Assembly (NCBI RefSeq): GCF_041146395.1 | Contig: NC_091009.1 | Span: 1,088,501-1,152,500 of the forward strand | DNA length: 64,000 nt | From: Eulemur rufifrons | Lineage: Eukaryota; Chordata; Mammalia; Primates; Lemuridae | Direction of reading: 5' to 3' | Position numbers and translations under genes: made by a program | The notes under the pieces: generated by a model | What the model saw: the letters and a program-made list of their open reading frames with translations, nothing else | Database searches by the model: none | Told to the model about the DNA's origin: nothing | Part shown: positions 21,730-33,548 of the stretch, in pieces | Numbering within the stretch: the first letter of the stretch is position 1 | Layout: each line of letters begins with the position of its first letter

Positions 21730-24424
21730 TGCCAACAAAACACCACCCCATAGTTGCTTTCTCTGCGTCCATATAAGCGTTCATATATATGTCTCTCCTA
21801 CTTCTTCCAAACTGGAGTTTAGTATACCTAAAAACCGGCACCACAATTTACCTTTCTCTGAGTGAATGAAGCGTATCCATGTATGCCTCTTTCACTTCAT
21901 CCAAATTAGAGTTTAGCGGCCTACAAACCACTTCCTGTGAGTTGCTTTCTCTAGGTGACTGTAAACTTTCCTATATAAGACTCTCAAACTTCTTCCAAAC
22001 TACAGTTTGGCATGCCAACAATACAGCGCCCCATCGTTGATTTCTCTGGGTGAACATAAGCGTTCCCATATATGACTCTCACTCTTTTTCCAAAATAGAA
22101 TTTAACAGACCTACACACCAGCCCCCGATGGTTCCTTTCTCTAAGTGACTCTAATTTTCCCCAGATATGACTCTCGAACTTCCTCCAAACTACAGATTAT
22201 GATGATTACATACACCACCCCACAATTGCTTTCTCTGCGTGAATGTAACCGTTCATATATGACTCTCCTACTTCTTCGAACTACAGTTGTTATTCCTACA
22301 AACCCCCACGACAAAGTTCTTTCTCTGAGTGAATGCAAGCGTTCTCACACTTCATCCAAATTACAGTTTAGCAGACCTACCAACAAACTACAGAGAGTTG
22401 TTTTCTCTGTGTCACTGTAATCTTTCCTATATAAGGCTCTCGAACTTCTTCCAAACCACAGTTTAGCATGCCAACAAAATACGACCCCAGAGTTGCTTTC
22501 TCTGCGTGAATGTAAGCATTCGTATATATGACTCTCCTACTTCCTCCAAAATACAGTTTAGAATGCTTACAAACCACCACCCAAACGTTGCGTTCTCTGA
22601 GTGAATGTAAGCGTTCCCATGTTTGAATCTCACAATTGATGCAAATTAGAGTTTAGCATGCTTAGAAACAATCTGCCGAGAGTTACTTTCTCTAGGTGAC
22701 TGTAAGCTTTCTTATATAAGACTCGCGAACTTCTTCCAAACTACAGTTTAGCATGCCAACGAAACACTGCCCCATCGTTGATTTCTCTGAGTGAACATAA
22801 GCGTTCCCACATATGACTTTCTCTCTTCTTCCAAAATAGAATTTAGCAGATCTACAAAACGGCCCCCGATGGTTGCTTTCTCTAAGTGACTGCAATTTTC
22901 CCCAGATAAGACTCCCGAACTTCCTCCAAAGTATACATTAACATGCGTACATACGCCACCCATCAGTTGCTTTCTCTGCGTGAATGTAACCGTTCATATA
23001 TATGACTCTCCTACTTCTTCCAAACTACAGTTATGATGCCTACAAATCACCACCCAAACGTTGTGTTCTCTGAGTGAATGTAAGCGTTCCCATGTTTGAC
23101 TCTCACAATTGCTGCTAATTAGTGTTTACAGGCTTGCAAAGCTGTCCCGAGTGTTGCTTTCTCTAGGTGACTCTAAGTTATCCTATATAACACTCTCGAA
23201 CTCCTTCCAAACTGCAGTTTAGCATGCCAACAACACATCACCCCATAGTTTCTTTCTCTGCATGAATGTAAGCGTTTGTCTATATGACTCTGGTACGTCT
23301 TTCAAAATACAATTTAGCAGACCTAAAAATCACCCGCCAAGAGTTGCTTTCTGTAAATGACTGTCAGCTTTCGAACTTCTTCCAATCTATAGTTTAGCAT
23401 GCCTGCACTACAGCACCCGGTATTTGCTTTCTCTGTGTTAATGTAAGCGTTCCTGTATATGTCTCTCGTACCTCTTCCAAAGTAGAGTTCAGTATGCTCA
23501 AAAACGGCCACCCCAACGTTGCTTTCTCTGAGTGAATGTAAGCGTTCCTGTATATGATTCTAACACTTCATTGAAAATAGAGTTTAGCAGGCCTACGAAC
23601 CACCCCCCCAAGAGTTGCTTTCTCTAAATGACTGTAAGCATCCCAGATATGACTCTCGAACATCCCCCAAACTATAGTTTAGTAGGCATACAAACATCAC
23701 TCCATAGTTGCTTTCTCTGCATGAATGTAAGCGTTCCTATATATGATTCTCGTACTTCTTCCAAACTAGAGTTTAGTATGCCTACAAACCACAACCTGAT
23801 CGTTGATTTCTCTGAGTGAATGTACACAGTCCCCAAAATGACTCTCCCCCTTCTTCCAAAGTAGAGTTTTGCAGGCCTACAAACCATCCCCTGAAAGTTG
23901 GTTTCTATAAATGACGGTACGCTTTCCTATATATTACTCTTTAACTTCTTGCAAAATAGAGATTAGCATGGCTACAAAAAATCCACCCCATAATTGCTTT
24001 CTCTGCATGAATGTAAGTGTTCCCATATATCATTCTCCTACTTCTTCCAAACTAGAGTTTAGTATGCCTACAAACCACCACATCATCGTAGCTTTCTCTG
24101 AGTGAATGTAAGCCTTCCCATATATGACTCTCACTCTGAAACCAAAATAGAGTTTAGCACGCCTACATTCCACACCAGAGATTTGCTTTCTCTAAGTGAC
24201 TGTAAGCTTTCTTATATGTGATTCTCAAACTTCGTCCAAACTAGAGTTTAGCATGCCTAGAAAACACCACCCCACAGTTGCTTTCTCTGCATGAATGTAA
24301 GCGTTTGTATATATGACTCTGGTACTTCTTTCAAAATACAATTTAGCAGACCGAAAATTGAACCGCCGAGAGTTGCTTTCTCTAAGTGACTGTCTGCTTT
24401 CGAACTTCTTCCAAATTATGTTTT
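21730..24424 (-). repeat. Satellite higher-order unit r2
   Basis: This is the second copy in the right arm. It is also the near-exact inverted partner of the left arm. Positions in 13,587-15,333 and 22,141-23,887 add to a constant 37,474, so that 1.75-kb stretch has no net indel. Over about 200 bases compared by eye near 14.70-14.90 kb I found one mismatch. Confidence 0.85.
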
Positions 24425-26990
24425 AGCATGCCTACAAAACACCACCCCATAGTTACTTTCTCTGCATCAATATAAGCGTTCATATATATGCCTCTCTCAC
24501 TTCATCTAAATTAGAGTGTAGCAGGCCTACAAACCACGCCCCGTGAGTTGCTTTCTCTAGGTGACTGTAAACTTTCCTATATAAGAATCTCCAACTTCTT
24601 TCAAACTACACCATGCCAACAAAACACCACACCGTGGTTGCTTTCTCTGAGTGAACATAAGCGTTCCCATATATGACTCACACTCTGTTTCCAAAATAGA
24701 ATTTAGCAGATCTACAAACCAGCCCAAGATGGTTCCTTTCTCTAAGTGACTGTAATTTTCCCCAGATATGACTCTCGCACTTCCTCCAAACTACAGATTA
24801 ACATGCATACCTGCGCCACCCCACAGTTGCTTTCTCTGCGTGAATGTAACCGTTCATATATATGACTCTCCTACTTCTTCCCAACTACAGTTATTATGCC
24901 TTCAAACCATCACGATAATGTTTCTTTCTCTGAGTGAATGAATGCAAGCGTTCTCACATTTCATCCAAATTAGAGTTTAGCAGGCCTACCAATAAACTTC
25001 CGAGAGTTGTTTTCTCTGTGTCACTGTAATCTTTCCTATATAAGACGCTCGAACTTCTTCCAAACCACAGTTTAGCATGCCAACAAAATACGACCCCAGA
25101 GTGGCTTTCTCTGCCTGAATGTAAGCGTTCATATATATGACTCTCGTACTTCCTCCAAAATACAGTTTAGAATGCCTACAAACCACCACCCAAACGTTGC
25201 GTTCTCTGAATGAATGAAAGCATTCCCATGTTTGACTCTCACAATTGATGCAAAGTAGAGTTTAGCAGGCCAAGAAAGGATCTCCCGAGAGTTGCTTTCT
25301 CTAGGTGACTGTAAGCTTTCCTAAATAAGACTCTCCAACTTCTTCCAAACTACAGGTTAACATGCCCACAAAACATCACCCCATAGTTTTTTCTTTGCAT
25401 GAATGTAAGCATTAGTATATATGACTCTGGTACTTCTTTCAAAATACAATTTAGCAGACCTAAAAATCACCCACCAAGAGTTGCTTTCTCTAAGTACTTC
25501 TTCCAAACTATTTAGTATGCCTACAAAAACCAGCCCAATGTTGTTTCTCTGAGGGAATGTAAGCGGTCCCATGTTTGACTCTCACACTTCATCCAAATTA
25601 GAGTTTAGCATGTGTACAAACAATCTCCCGAGAGTTGCTTTCCCTAGGTGATGGTAATCATTCCTGTATAAGGTTCTCCAACTTCTTCCAAACTGCAGTT
25701 TAGCATGCCTACAAAACCTGACGCCATAAGTGCTTTCTCTGCGTGAATGTAAGTGTTCCTATATAGGACTCTCGTACTTCTTCCAAACTACAGTTTAGTA
25801 TGCCCTACCAACCACCACCCAAACGTTGTTTTCTCTGAGTGAATGTAAGCGTTCCCATATATGACTCTCACACTTCAACCAAAATAGAGTTTAGCAGGCC
25901 TACATTTCACACCCAGAGAGTTGTTTTCTCTACGTGACTGTAAACTTTCCTATATATGACTCTCAAACTTCGTCCAAATTAGAGTTTTGCAAGCCTACAA
26001 AACACCACCCCATAGTTGTTTTCGGTGCCGGAATGTAAGCGGCTCTACATGTGATTCTCTTGCTTCTTCCAAATTACAGGTTAGTATGCCTAGGAACCAC
26101 AACCACGACGTTGCTTTCACTGAGTTCCCATATATTATTCTAACACTTCATTGAAAATAGAGTTTAGCAGGCCTACGAAACACCCCCCGAGAGTTGCTTT
26201 CTCTAAGTGACTGTAAGCTTCCCAGATATGACTCTCGAACTTCCTCCAAACTATATTTTAGTAGGCATACAAACATCACTCCATAGTTGCTTTCTCTGCG
26301 TGAAGGTAAGCGTTCCTATATACGATTCTCGTACTTCTTCCAAACTAGAGTTGACTATGCCTACAAATCACAATCCCATCGTTGATTTCTCTGAGTGAAT
26401 GCACGCGGTCCCCAATATGACTCTCCCCCTTCTTCCAAACTGGAGTTTTGCAGGTGTACAAAACATCCCCCGAGAGTTGGTTTCTATGACTGTAACCTTT
26501 CCTATATATTACTCCTTAACTTCTTCCAAACTAGAGATTAGCATGGCTACAAAAACGCCACCCCATAATTGCTTTCTCTACGTGAATGTAAGCGTTCCCA
26601 TATATCATTCTCCCACTTCTTCCAAACTAGAGTTTAGTATGCCTACAAACCACCACGTCGTCGTTGCTTTCTCTGAGGGAATGTAAGCCTTCCCATATAT
26701 GACTCTCACTCTTAAACCAAAATAGAGTTTAGCAGGCCTACTTTCCACACCCAGAGATTTGCTTTCTCTAAGTGACTGTAAGCTTTCTTATATGTGATTC
26801 TCAAACTTCGTCCAAACTAGAGTTTAGCATGCCTATAAAACACCACCCCATAGTTACTTTCAGTGCGTCAAAATGTATGTGTTCCTATATGTGATTCTCG
26901 TGCTTCTTCCAAACTGCAGTTTAGTAAGCCTACAAACAACCCCATCGTTGCTTTCTCTGAGGGAATGTAAGCGTTCTCATATATGACTCT
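24425..26990 (-). repeat. Satellite higher-order unit r3
   Basis: A third, more diverged copy at an offset of about 2.58-2.61 kb from r2. It contains about 840 bases (about 25.88-26.72 kb) with no counterpart in the left arm. On either side of that block, pairing with the left arm resumes (sum of paired positions about 38,207 outside and about 37,369 inside). Confidence 0.75.
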
Positions 26991-28124
26991 CACACTTCAA
27001 CCAAAACAGGGTTTTGCAGGCCTACAAACCACCCGCCAAGACTTGCTTTTTCAAAGTGGCTGTTACCTTTCCTATATAGGACTCTGGAACTTCTCCCAAG
27101 CTAGACTTTAACATGTCTACCTGACACTACTCCGTAGTTGCTCTCGCTGTGTGAATGTAAGCGTTCCTATATATGAGTCTTGTACTTCTTCCTAACTAGC
27201 ATCTGGCATGCCAAAATAACACTCCCCCATAGTTGCTTTCTTTGAGTCAATGTAAACATTCCTATATATGTCTCTCGCACTTCTTCCAAACTTGAGTTAT
27301 GTCTACAAACCAATCCCCGACAGCTGTTTTCTCTGAACGAATTTAAGCGTTCCTATATAGGACTATGGCACTTCCTCCAAACTAGAGTTTAGCAAGCCTA
27401 CACTCCACCCCCGTTCGTTGCTTTCTCTAAGTTACTGTAAGCTTTCCTATACATGGCTCTCGAAATTTTCCAAACTAGAGTTAGCATGCCTACTATACAC
27501 CTACACATAATTGCTTTGTCTGAGTGAATATAAGCCTTCCTATATATGACTGTCGCACTTTTTCCAAATTAGAGTGTAGCCAGCCTGGAAAGCACCCCTT
27601 ATAGTTGCTTTCATTGAGTGAATGTTAACATTCCTATGTATGACTCTCGCAACTTTTCCAATCTAAGATTTTAGCAATGCTACAAATCCCCCGCCGAGAG
27701 TTCCTATACATAACTGTCCTCTTTTTCCAAGCTAGAGTTTAGGAAGCCTAGAAACCGTCCCCCCGTAGACGCTTTATGTGAATGTAAGCGTTCCTATATA
27801 TGACTCTCGCCTTCCTCCAAACTAGAGCTTAGCAAGCCTACAAACCAACTCCCTATAATTGCTTTCTCTGAATGAATGATATCGTTCCTATATAAGACTC
27901 TCGAACTTCTTCCAAACCAGAGTTTAACAAGCCAAAAAAGCACCCCCCATAGATGCTTCCTCTAACTCAAAGCTAATATTCCTATATATGATTCAGCTTC
28001 TTCATCCAAACTAGAGTAAGGCAAGCCTACAAATCACACACCAATAGTTGCTTTCTATCAGTAAATGTAAGCATCCCTATATATGACTATAGCAATTCTT
28101 CCAAACTGGAGTTTAGCAAGCCTC

Positions 28125-28268
28125 CAGACCCCCGGACCCCACTCCATAGTACCCTGGGCATTGGCGCCTGCCTGTCATGCAGGACATAGGGGCGGACCCT
28201 CATCTCAGACACGGCATTGGTGGATTGTAGGCTTTTTTAAGTTTTTGAATTGAAGAAGTCTGAGAATT
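28125..28268 (-). repeat. Module F (right arm), cut by satellite
   Basis: The inverted partner of 9939-10,082; paired positions add to 38,207. The satellite-module junction reads CCTCCAGACCCCCGGACCCC here, the exact reverse complement of the left junction. The same break inside the same module on both sides shows that one ancestral junction was duplicated in inverted form. Confidence 0.9.
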
Positions 28269-28514
28269 GGAATTGGGTTTAGGGTAAGGTTAGGTGTTAG
28301 GGACTAGGATTAGGTTTAGGGGTTAGGGTTTTAGGTTAGAATTAGGGTTAGGATTACTGTTAGGGTTAGAGATTAGGATTATGTTTAGTGGTTGGGTTTA
28401 GGTTTAGGGTGAGAGGCAAGAGTAAGGGTCAGGGATTAGGGTTACTGTTAGGAGTTAGATTCAGGGTTTACTAAGGGTTTGGTTTAGAGATAGGGTTAGG
28501 GCTTACGTTTAACG

Positions 28515-28654
28515 GTGTGTGTTAGGGCACGGGCCCTGTCTAATGTACGGGGCACTGTGGGTGTGGAGCAAGGCTGGGTCCCCACTTCATCGTACCCTGG
28601 GTGTTGGGCTTCAACTGTCACGCAGGACAAAGGCAGAGGCTCATCTCACGCATG
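28515..28654 (-). repeat. Module E (right arm), short
   Basis: The inverted partner of 9553-9690 (paired positions add to about 38,205). It has the same missing half. It differs by single bases, for example CACGCAGGAC against the complement of GTCCTGCATG in the left copy. Confidence 0.87.
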
Positions 28655-29250
28655 GTTAGGATTAAGGTTTAAGTTTAGGGTCAGGGTTGAGGGTTAGGGT
28701 GAGGGTTAACAGTTAGAGTTAGGGTAAGGGGGTTAGGGATAGGGTTAGGGTTAAGGGTTAGGTTTATGGTTCAGGTTTAAGGTTAGCATTAGAGGGTAGG
28801 GTTTGTGTAACTGTAGATCAGTGTTGGGTTTAGATCTCTAGGCATTAGGGTAAAGGTTAGGGTTAGGGTTAAGAGTTAGGGTTATGTTTAAAGGTTAGGA
28901 TTGGGATTAGGCTTAAGGGTTAAGGTTAAGGTTATGGGTTATGACTAAGGATCAACGGTTAGGGTTATTTTTAGGCGTAGGGTTAGGGTAAGGGGTTAGA
29001 GTTAGTGTTAGTGTTGTTGGTTGGGTTAAGGTTAGGGTTGGCGTTTCAGAATTAGGGATTAGGTGTTATCTTTATAGCTAGGAGTTAGGGTTAGAATTGC
29101 GGTATAGGGCTTGTTCTCAGGGTGTCATGCATTAACGTTAAGATAAGGGGTTAAAGTTAGGGTTATGGTGAGCTTTACGTGTTAAGGTGAGCAGTAGGAT
29201 CAGGGTTAGGTGTTATGTTCAGGGTGAGGGTTATATGTTAGGGGTAGTGT

Positions 29251-29456
29251 TTATACTTAGCATACGGGCCCTGTCTGCACTGGGAGGTGGGCGGGGTTTA
29301 GGGGGATGGAATTGTCCCCGGGAACCCACTCTATCGTACGCTGGGTATGGGCTCCTGGGTTTCATGCAGGACACAGTGGCAGAGCCCCCTTTTACTCATG
29401 GCATGGGAGGATTGTAGGCTTTCTAAACTCTGAGAAAGCAAGAAGTCTGAGAATTA
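29251..29456 (-). repeat. Module D (copy 2, inverted)
   Basis: A type D module with GGGATGGAATTGTCCCCGGG, ACCCACTCTATCGTACGCTG and GGGCTCCTGGGTTTCATGC. It sits where the left arm has D plus B. The spacer just before it carries B-type flanking words (TCTCAGGGTGTCATGCATTA), so a B body and one D-to-B spacer were lost or were never present on this side. Confidence 0.85.
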
Positions 29457-31068
29457 GATTTAGGGGTAGGATTATGGTAATGTTTAGGGATGAAGATTAG
29501 TGTCAGGGTGGTGTCTTGGGTTAGGGGTTGGGGTTAAAGGTTAGTGTTAGGTTTAACAGTTACAGTTAGGTTTATGGTTAAGTTTCAGGGTTAGGGTTAA
29601 GGTTTGGGTTTAGCGTTTGGCACAGTGGAAGACTTCAATGTTAGCTTTATGGTTAAAAATTAGGATTAGTGTTAGTGTGAGGGTTAATGGTAAGGGTCAA
29701 GATTAATGGTTCAGGTTGGGGTTAGGCTTCGGTTTAGGGTTAGGGGTTAGGGTTAGGCTTAGGGTTAAGGGATAGGATTAGGGTTAAGTGTTGGGCTTAG
29801 GGTTAGGGTTTAGTGTTAGGGTTATCGTTAAGGATTAGGGTTAGGGTCAGGGTTAAATGTTTGGGTGCGGGTAATGGTTAGGGTCAGGGTTAAGGTTTAC
29901 GGATAGGGTTAGTGTTAAGGGTTACGGGTAGGTTTAGGGTTCAGGGTTAGAGTTAGCATTAGGGCTTAAGGTTAGGATTAGGTGGTAGGTTACATTTAGG
30001 TTTAGATCTAGGCGTTAGAGTAAGGGTTAAGAGATAGTGTTAGGTTTAATGCTTAGGATTAGGGTTAGGGTTTTGGGTTAAAGTAAGTGTTAGGGGTTAG
30101 GTTTAAGGATCAAAGGTTAGGGTTATGTTTAGTTGTAGGGTTAGGGATAAGGGATAAGATTGGCGTAAGTGTTTTCCTTACTTTTATGGTTAAGGGTCAC
30201 GCTTAGATTAAAGTTTAAGTTTAGTGTTAAGGGTTATGGTGAGGGTTAACGGTTACGGTAAAGGTTAAGCGTTAGTGTTAGGGATTAGCGATTAGGGTTT
30301 TTGGTAAGTGTTAGGGTTAGGAGTTAGTGTTTTATGAAGGGGTATGGTTAGAATTAGGATTGGGGTTAGTGTTAGGGTTAGGTTTAGGGGTTAGGTTTAG
30401 GGTAAAAGGATAGGATTAGGGTTAATGGTTGGGCTCAGATTTAGGGTTAAAGTTTAGTGTTCGGGTTAATGTTTAGTGTTATGGTCCAGTTTAAGTGTTA
30501 GGGTGAGGGTTAACGGTTAGGATTAGGCTTAGAGGTTGGGGATATAGTGAGGGTTCAGTGTTAAGGTTAGGTTTAGGGTTCAGGGTTAGGGTTAGCTTTA
30601 GGGGTTATGGTTAGGGTTAGGTGTTAGGTTAGTGTCAGGGTTAGGTCTAGTCGTGAGGGTAAGGTTTAGGGTTAGCTTTAAGAGCTAGGGTTAGGTTTAA
30701 TGGTTAGGATTAGGATTAAGGTTAAAGGTTAGGGTAAGGCTTAGTGGTTAGGGTGAAGGGTTAAGGGTTTTTGTTAGGCATAGCGTTGGGGTTAGAAGTA
30801 AGGGTTACTGTCAGTGTTAGGGTTGTAGGCAGGGTTACGGTTAGGGTTAGCGGTTTAGAATTAGGGTTAGGGATTAGGTGTTCCAGTGATGAATAGGAGA
30901 TAGGGTGAGAATTAGTGGATAGGGGTTGTTCTCAGGGAATGGGTTATGCACTAACGTTAGGATAAGAGGTTAAAGTTAGGCTCACGGTCAGTTTTACGTG
31001 TTAAGGGGAGAAATAGGAACAGGGTTGGGTGTTATGTTCAGGGTGAGGGATATCTGTTACAGGTATTG

Positions 31069-31274
31069 TTTATGCTTAGCGCACGGGCCCTGTCTGCATT
31101 AGGCGGGGGAGGAGGTTCGGGGGCTGGGATTGTCACCAGGATCCCACTGTATCGTCCTCTGGGTATGGGCCCGTGGGTTTCATGCAGGACACCGTGGTAG
31201 AGCCTCCTTTCACGCATGGCATGGGAGGATTGCAGGCTTTCTAAACTCTAAGAAAGCAAGAAGTCTGAGAATTA
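31069..31274 (-). repeat. Module A (copy 4, inverted)
   Basis: A type A module carrying GGATTGTCACCAGGATCCCA and CCTCTGGGTATGGGCCC. The G-rich part near 31,105 reads GGGGGAGGAGGTTCGGGGGC, longer than in the left domain. A copy about 4.09 kb further on shares the GTCACCAGGATCCCACTG variant. Confidence 0.88.
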
Positions 31275-31814
31275 GATTTAGGGTTAGGATTATGGTTAGG
31301 GTTAAGGATGAAGTTTAGTGTTAGGGTGAGGGCTTAGGGTTAGTGATTAGGGTTAGGGTTAAAGGTTACTCTTAGGTTTAACAGTTACAGTTTGGTTTAG
31401 GGTTGAGGTTTACGGTTAGGGTTAAGATGAGGGGTTAGGGTTTGGTATAGGGTTAGGGTTAGGTACAGGGTTAGGGTTAAGTGTTAGAATTAGGGTTGAA
31501 GATTAGGATTAGGGTTAGGATTAAAGGTTAGCGTGAGATTTAACGGTTAGGGTTAAGGTTAAGACTTAGTGTTAGGGTTTAGGTTTAGGGTTAAGGGTTA
31601 GGGTTAGTTTTAGGGTTCGAGTTATGTGTTAGGGTTTGTGTTAGAGGTTAGGGTTTGGATTACTGTTCAGGGTTAGGGTTACGTTTAGGGGTTAGCATTA
31701 GGGTTAAGGATTAGGTTTAGTGTAAGGGTTTAGAGTTATTGTTCGTCTTTAGGCTCGGGGCTTAGGTTCAGGGTCAGGGGTTAGAGTTGGTGGTAGGGCT
31801 TAGATTTAGCGGCC

Positions 31815-32005
31815 AGTTTAAGGGCACAGGAGCTGTTTAATCTATGGTGAGAGGGGTCTGTTCGGAGTCACCACAAAGCACAACATCATTCCCTGGGCCC
31901 TGGGACAAGACCTACATGCAGGACTCAGGCGGAGCCTCATCTCACACATGGCATGGCTGTATTGTAGGCTTGCTTCACTCTGGGAATGGAAGTAGTGTGA
32001 GAATT
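31815..32005 (-). repeat. Module C (copy 2, inverted)
   Basis: Type C in reverse: AGTTTAAGGGCACAGG, ATCTATGGTGAGAGGGGTC, TTCGGAGTCACCACAAAGCA, CCCTGGGCCCTGGGACAAGA and GGCGGAGCCTCATCTCACAC. It lacks one base in CACCACAAAGCA compared with CACCACGAAAGCA in the next copy. Confidence 0.88.
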
Positions 32006-32813
32006 AGGGTTAGGGTTGGGGTTAGGGGTTGCAAGTTAGGGGTTAGGTTTTGACTCAGGGTTAGGTGGTAGGGATTAGTGGTTAGGGTTAGAGTTAGTGT
32101 TACGGGTTAAGTGTTAAGTCTGCTTTAGGGGGCCATGGTAAGTTTTAGGTTTGGAGTTAGCGTTAGGGTTAGGGTTTAGGGTTAAGGGATAGGCTTAGGG
32201 TTAAGGGTTAGGCTTAGGTTTCGGGTTCAGGTTTAGGGTTAGGGTCAGGGTTAAGGGTTAGGGTGAGGGTGAAGAGTTAGGGTTAGGGTTACGGGATTAG
32301 GGATAGGTTTAGGGTTAAGGGTCAGGTGTATGGTTCAGGTTTAAGGTTAGCATTAGGGGGTTAGCGTTAGTGTTACCTGTAGGTCAGTGTTGGGGTTAGA
32401 TCTCTAGGCATTAGGGTAAAGGTTAGGGTTAGGGTTAATTGTTAGGGTTATGTTTAATGGTTAGGATTGGGATTAGGGTTAAGGGTTAGGGTTAAGGTTA
32501 GGGGTTATGACTAAGGATCAACGGTTAGTGTTATTTTTGGGCATAGGTTTAGCATAAGCGGTTAGGGTTAGCGTTAGTGTTGTTCGTAGGGTTAAGGTTA
32601 GGGTTGGCGTTTCACAATTAGGGATTAGGTGTTATGGTTATGGCTAGGAGTTAGGGTTAGAATTACGGTATAGGGCTTGTTCTAGGATGTCATGCATTTA
32701 CCTTAAGATAAGGGGTTAAAGTTAGGGTTACGGTGAGCTTTACCTGTTAAGGTGAGCAGTAGGATCAGGGTTAGGTGTTATGTTCTGGGTTAGGGTTATG
32801 GGTGAGGGGTAGG

Positions 32814-33016
32814 GTTTATCCTTAGGGCACGGGCCCTGTATGCACTAGGAGGCGAAGTTAGGGATCTGTGATGGTCGCTGGGAACCCACTCTATCGTACG
32901 CAGTGTATGGGCCTCTGGGTTTCATGCAGGACACTGTGGCAGAGCCGGCTTTCATGCATGGCTTAGTAGGATTGTAGGCTTTCAAAACTCTGAGAAAGCA
33001 AGGAGTCTGAGAATTA
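32814..33016 (-). repeat. Module B (copy 3, inverted)
   Basis: Type B in reverse: CTTAGGGCACGGGCCCTGTA, GGAGGCGAAGTTAGGGATC, GATGGTCGCTGGGAACCC and GCAGTGTATGGGCCTCTGG. It keeps the full CTGAGAAAGCAAGGAGTCTG end, which the later copy at 36,899 has lost. Confidence 0.88.
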
Positions 33017-33341
33017 GATTTTGGGTTAGGATTACGGCACGGTTTAGGGATGAAGATTAGTGTTAGGGAGAGGGCTTAGGGTTAGGGGTTAGGGTTAGGT
33101 TTAGGGTTGTTGGTAGGGTGAAGGTTAGGATTGACGTTTTAGAATTAGGGATGAGGTATTACGGTTATGACTATGGTTTAGGATTAGAATTATAGGATAG
33201 GGCTTCTTCTCAAGGTGTTATGCATTCACGATAAGTTAAGGGGCTAAGTTAGGGTTACGGAGAGGTTTATGTTTTAAGCTGAGCAATAGGATCAGGGCTA
33301 GGTATTATGTTCAGGGTGAGGGTTATCTGTTAGGGGTAGTG

Positions 33342-33548
33342 TTTATACTTAGCGTACGGGCTCTGTCTGCACTGGGCGGGGGGCGGGGTTTAGGGGGATG
33401 GGATTGTCGCCGAGAACCCACTCTATCGTACGCTGGTTATGGGCTCCTGGGTTTCATGCAGGACACAGTGGCAGAGCCCCCTTTTACTCATGGCATGGGA
33501 GGATTGTAGGCTTTCTAAACTCTGAGAAAGCAAGAAGTCTGAGAATTA
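33342..33548 (-). repeat. Module D (copy 3, inverted)
   Basis: A type D module, almost the same as the one 4.09 kb upstream. It has GGGATTGTCGCCGAGAACCC and GCTGGTTATGGGCTCCTGGG as private changes. It opens the second D-A-C-B unit. Confidence 0.88.

Larger units (their letters stand above)
17541..28124 (-). repeat. About 97-bp satellite, right arm (reversed)
   Basis: This is the same satellite read on the opposite strand: GTTGCTTTCTCTGAGTGAAT, GTAAGCGTTCCCATATATGA, CTCTCGTACTTCTTCCAAAC and TAGAGTTTAGTATGCCTAC. It is about 3.1 kb longer than the forward arm, because of an extra stretch next to the turn and an extra 840 bp near 25.9-26.7 kb. At the far end it meets module F at 28,125 with the same junction sequence as at 10,082, inverted. 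No gene is present. Confidence 0.93.
29251..33341 (-). repeat. 4.09-kb D-A-C-B unit, inverted copy 1
   Basis: Modules D (29,251), A (31,069), C (31,815) and B (32,814) are followed by D again at 33,342. Read in CCCTAA direction the order is B-C-A-D with spacings of about 1.0, 0.75, 1.8 and 0.53 kb. The next copy keeps the same module order and offset. Confidence 0.85.

Noticed and set aside
13587..26686. Many 60-95 codon frames in the satellite with shared KLYFG and HSEKSTMG-type motifs
   Set aside because: They recur at trimer and higher-order spacing on both strands, overlap one another and match no domain I know. They are translations of the repeat, not a gene family.
10083..28124. CRISPR-like array of short repeats
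   Set aside because: The units are contiguous monomers with no unique spacers of constant length, and the surrounding DNA is primate.
10083..28124. Alpha satellite or a CENP-B box
   Set aside because: Monomer length is about 97 bp rather than about 171 bp, and I found no TTCG(N4)A-type box with the flanking CGGGA in the monomers I read. A motif scan would settle this.
10083..28124. Palindrome as a mirrored-read assembly artefact
   Set aside because: The arms differ by an 839-bp indel, a monomer-sized indel, a one-sided hairpin mutation and scattered substitutions. A pure artefact would give identical arms. It is not fully excluded without reads.
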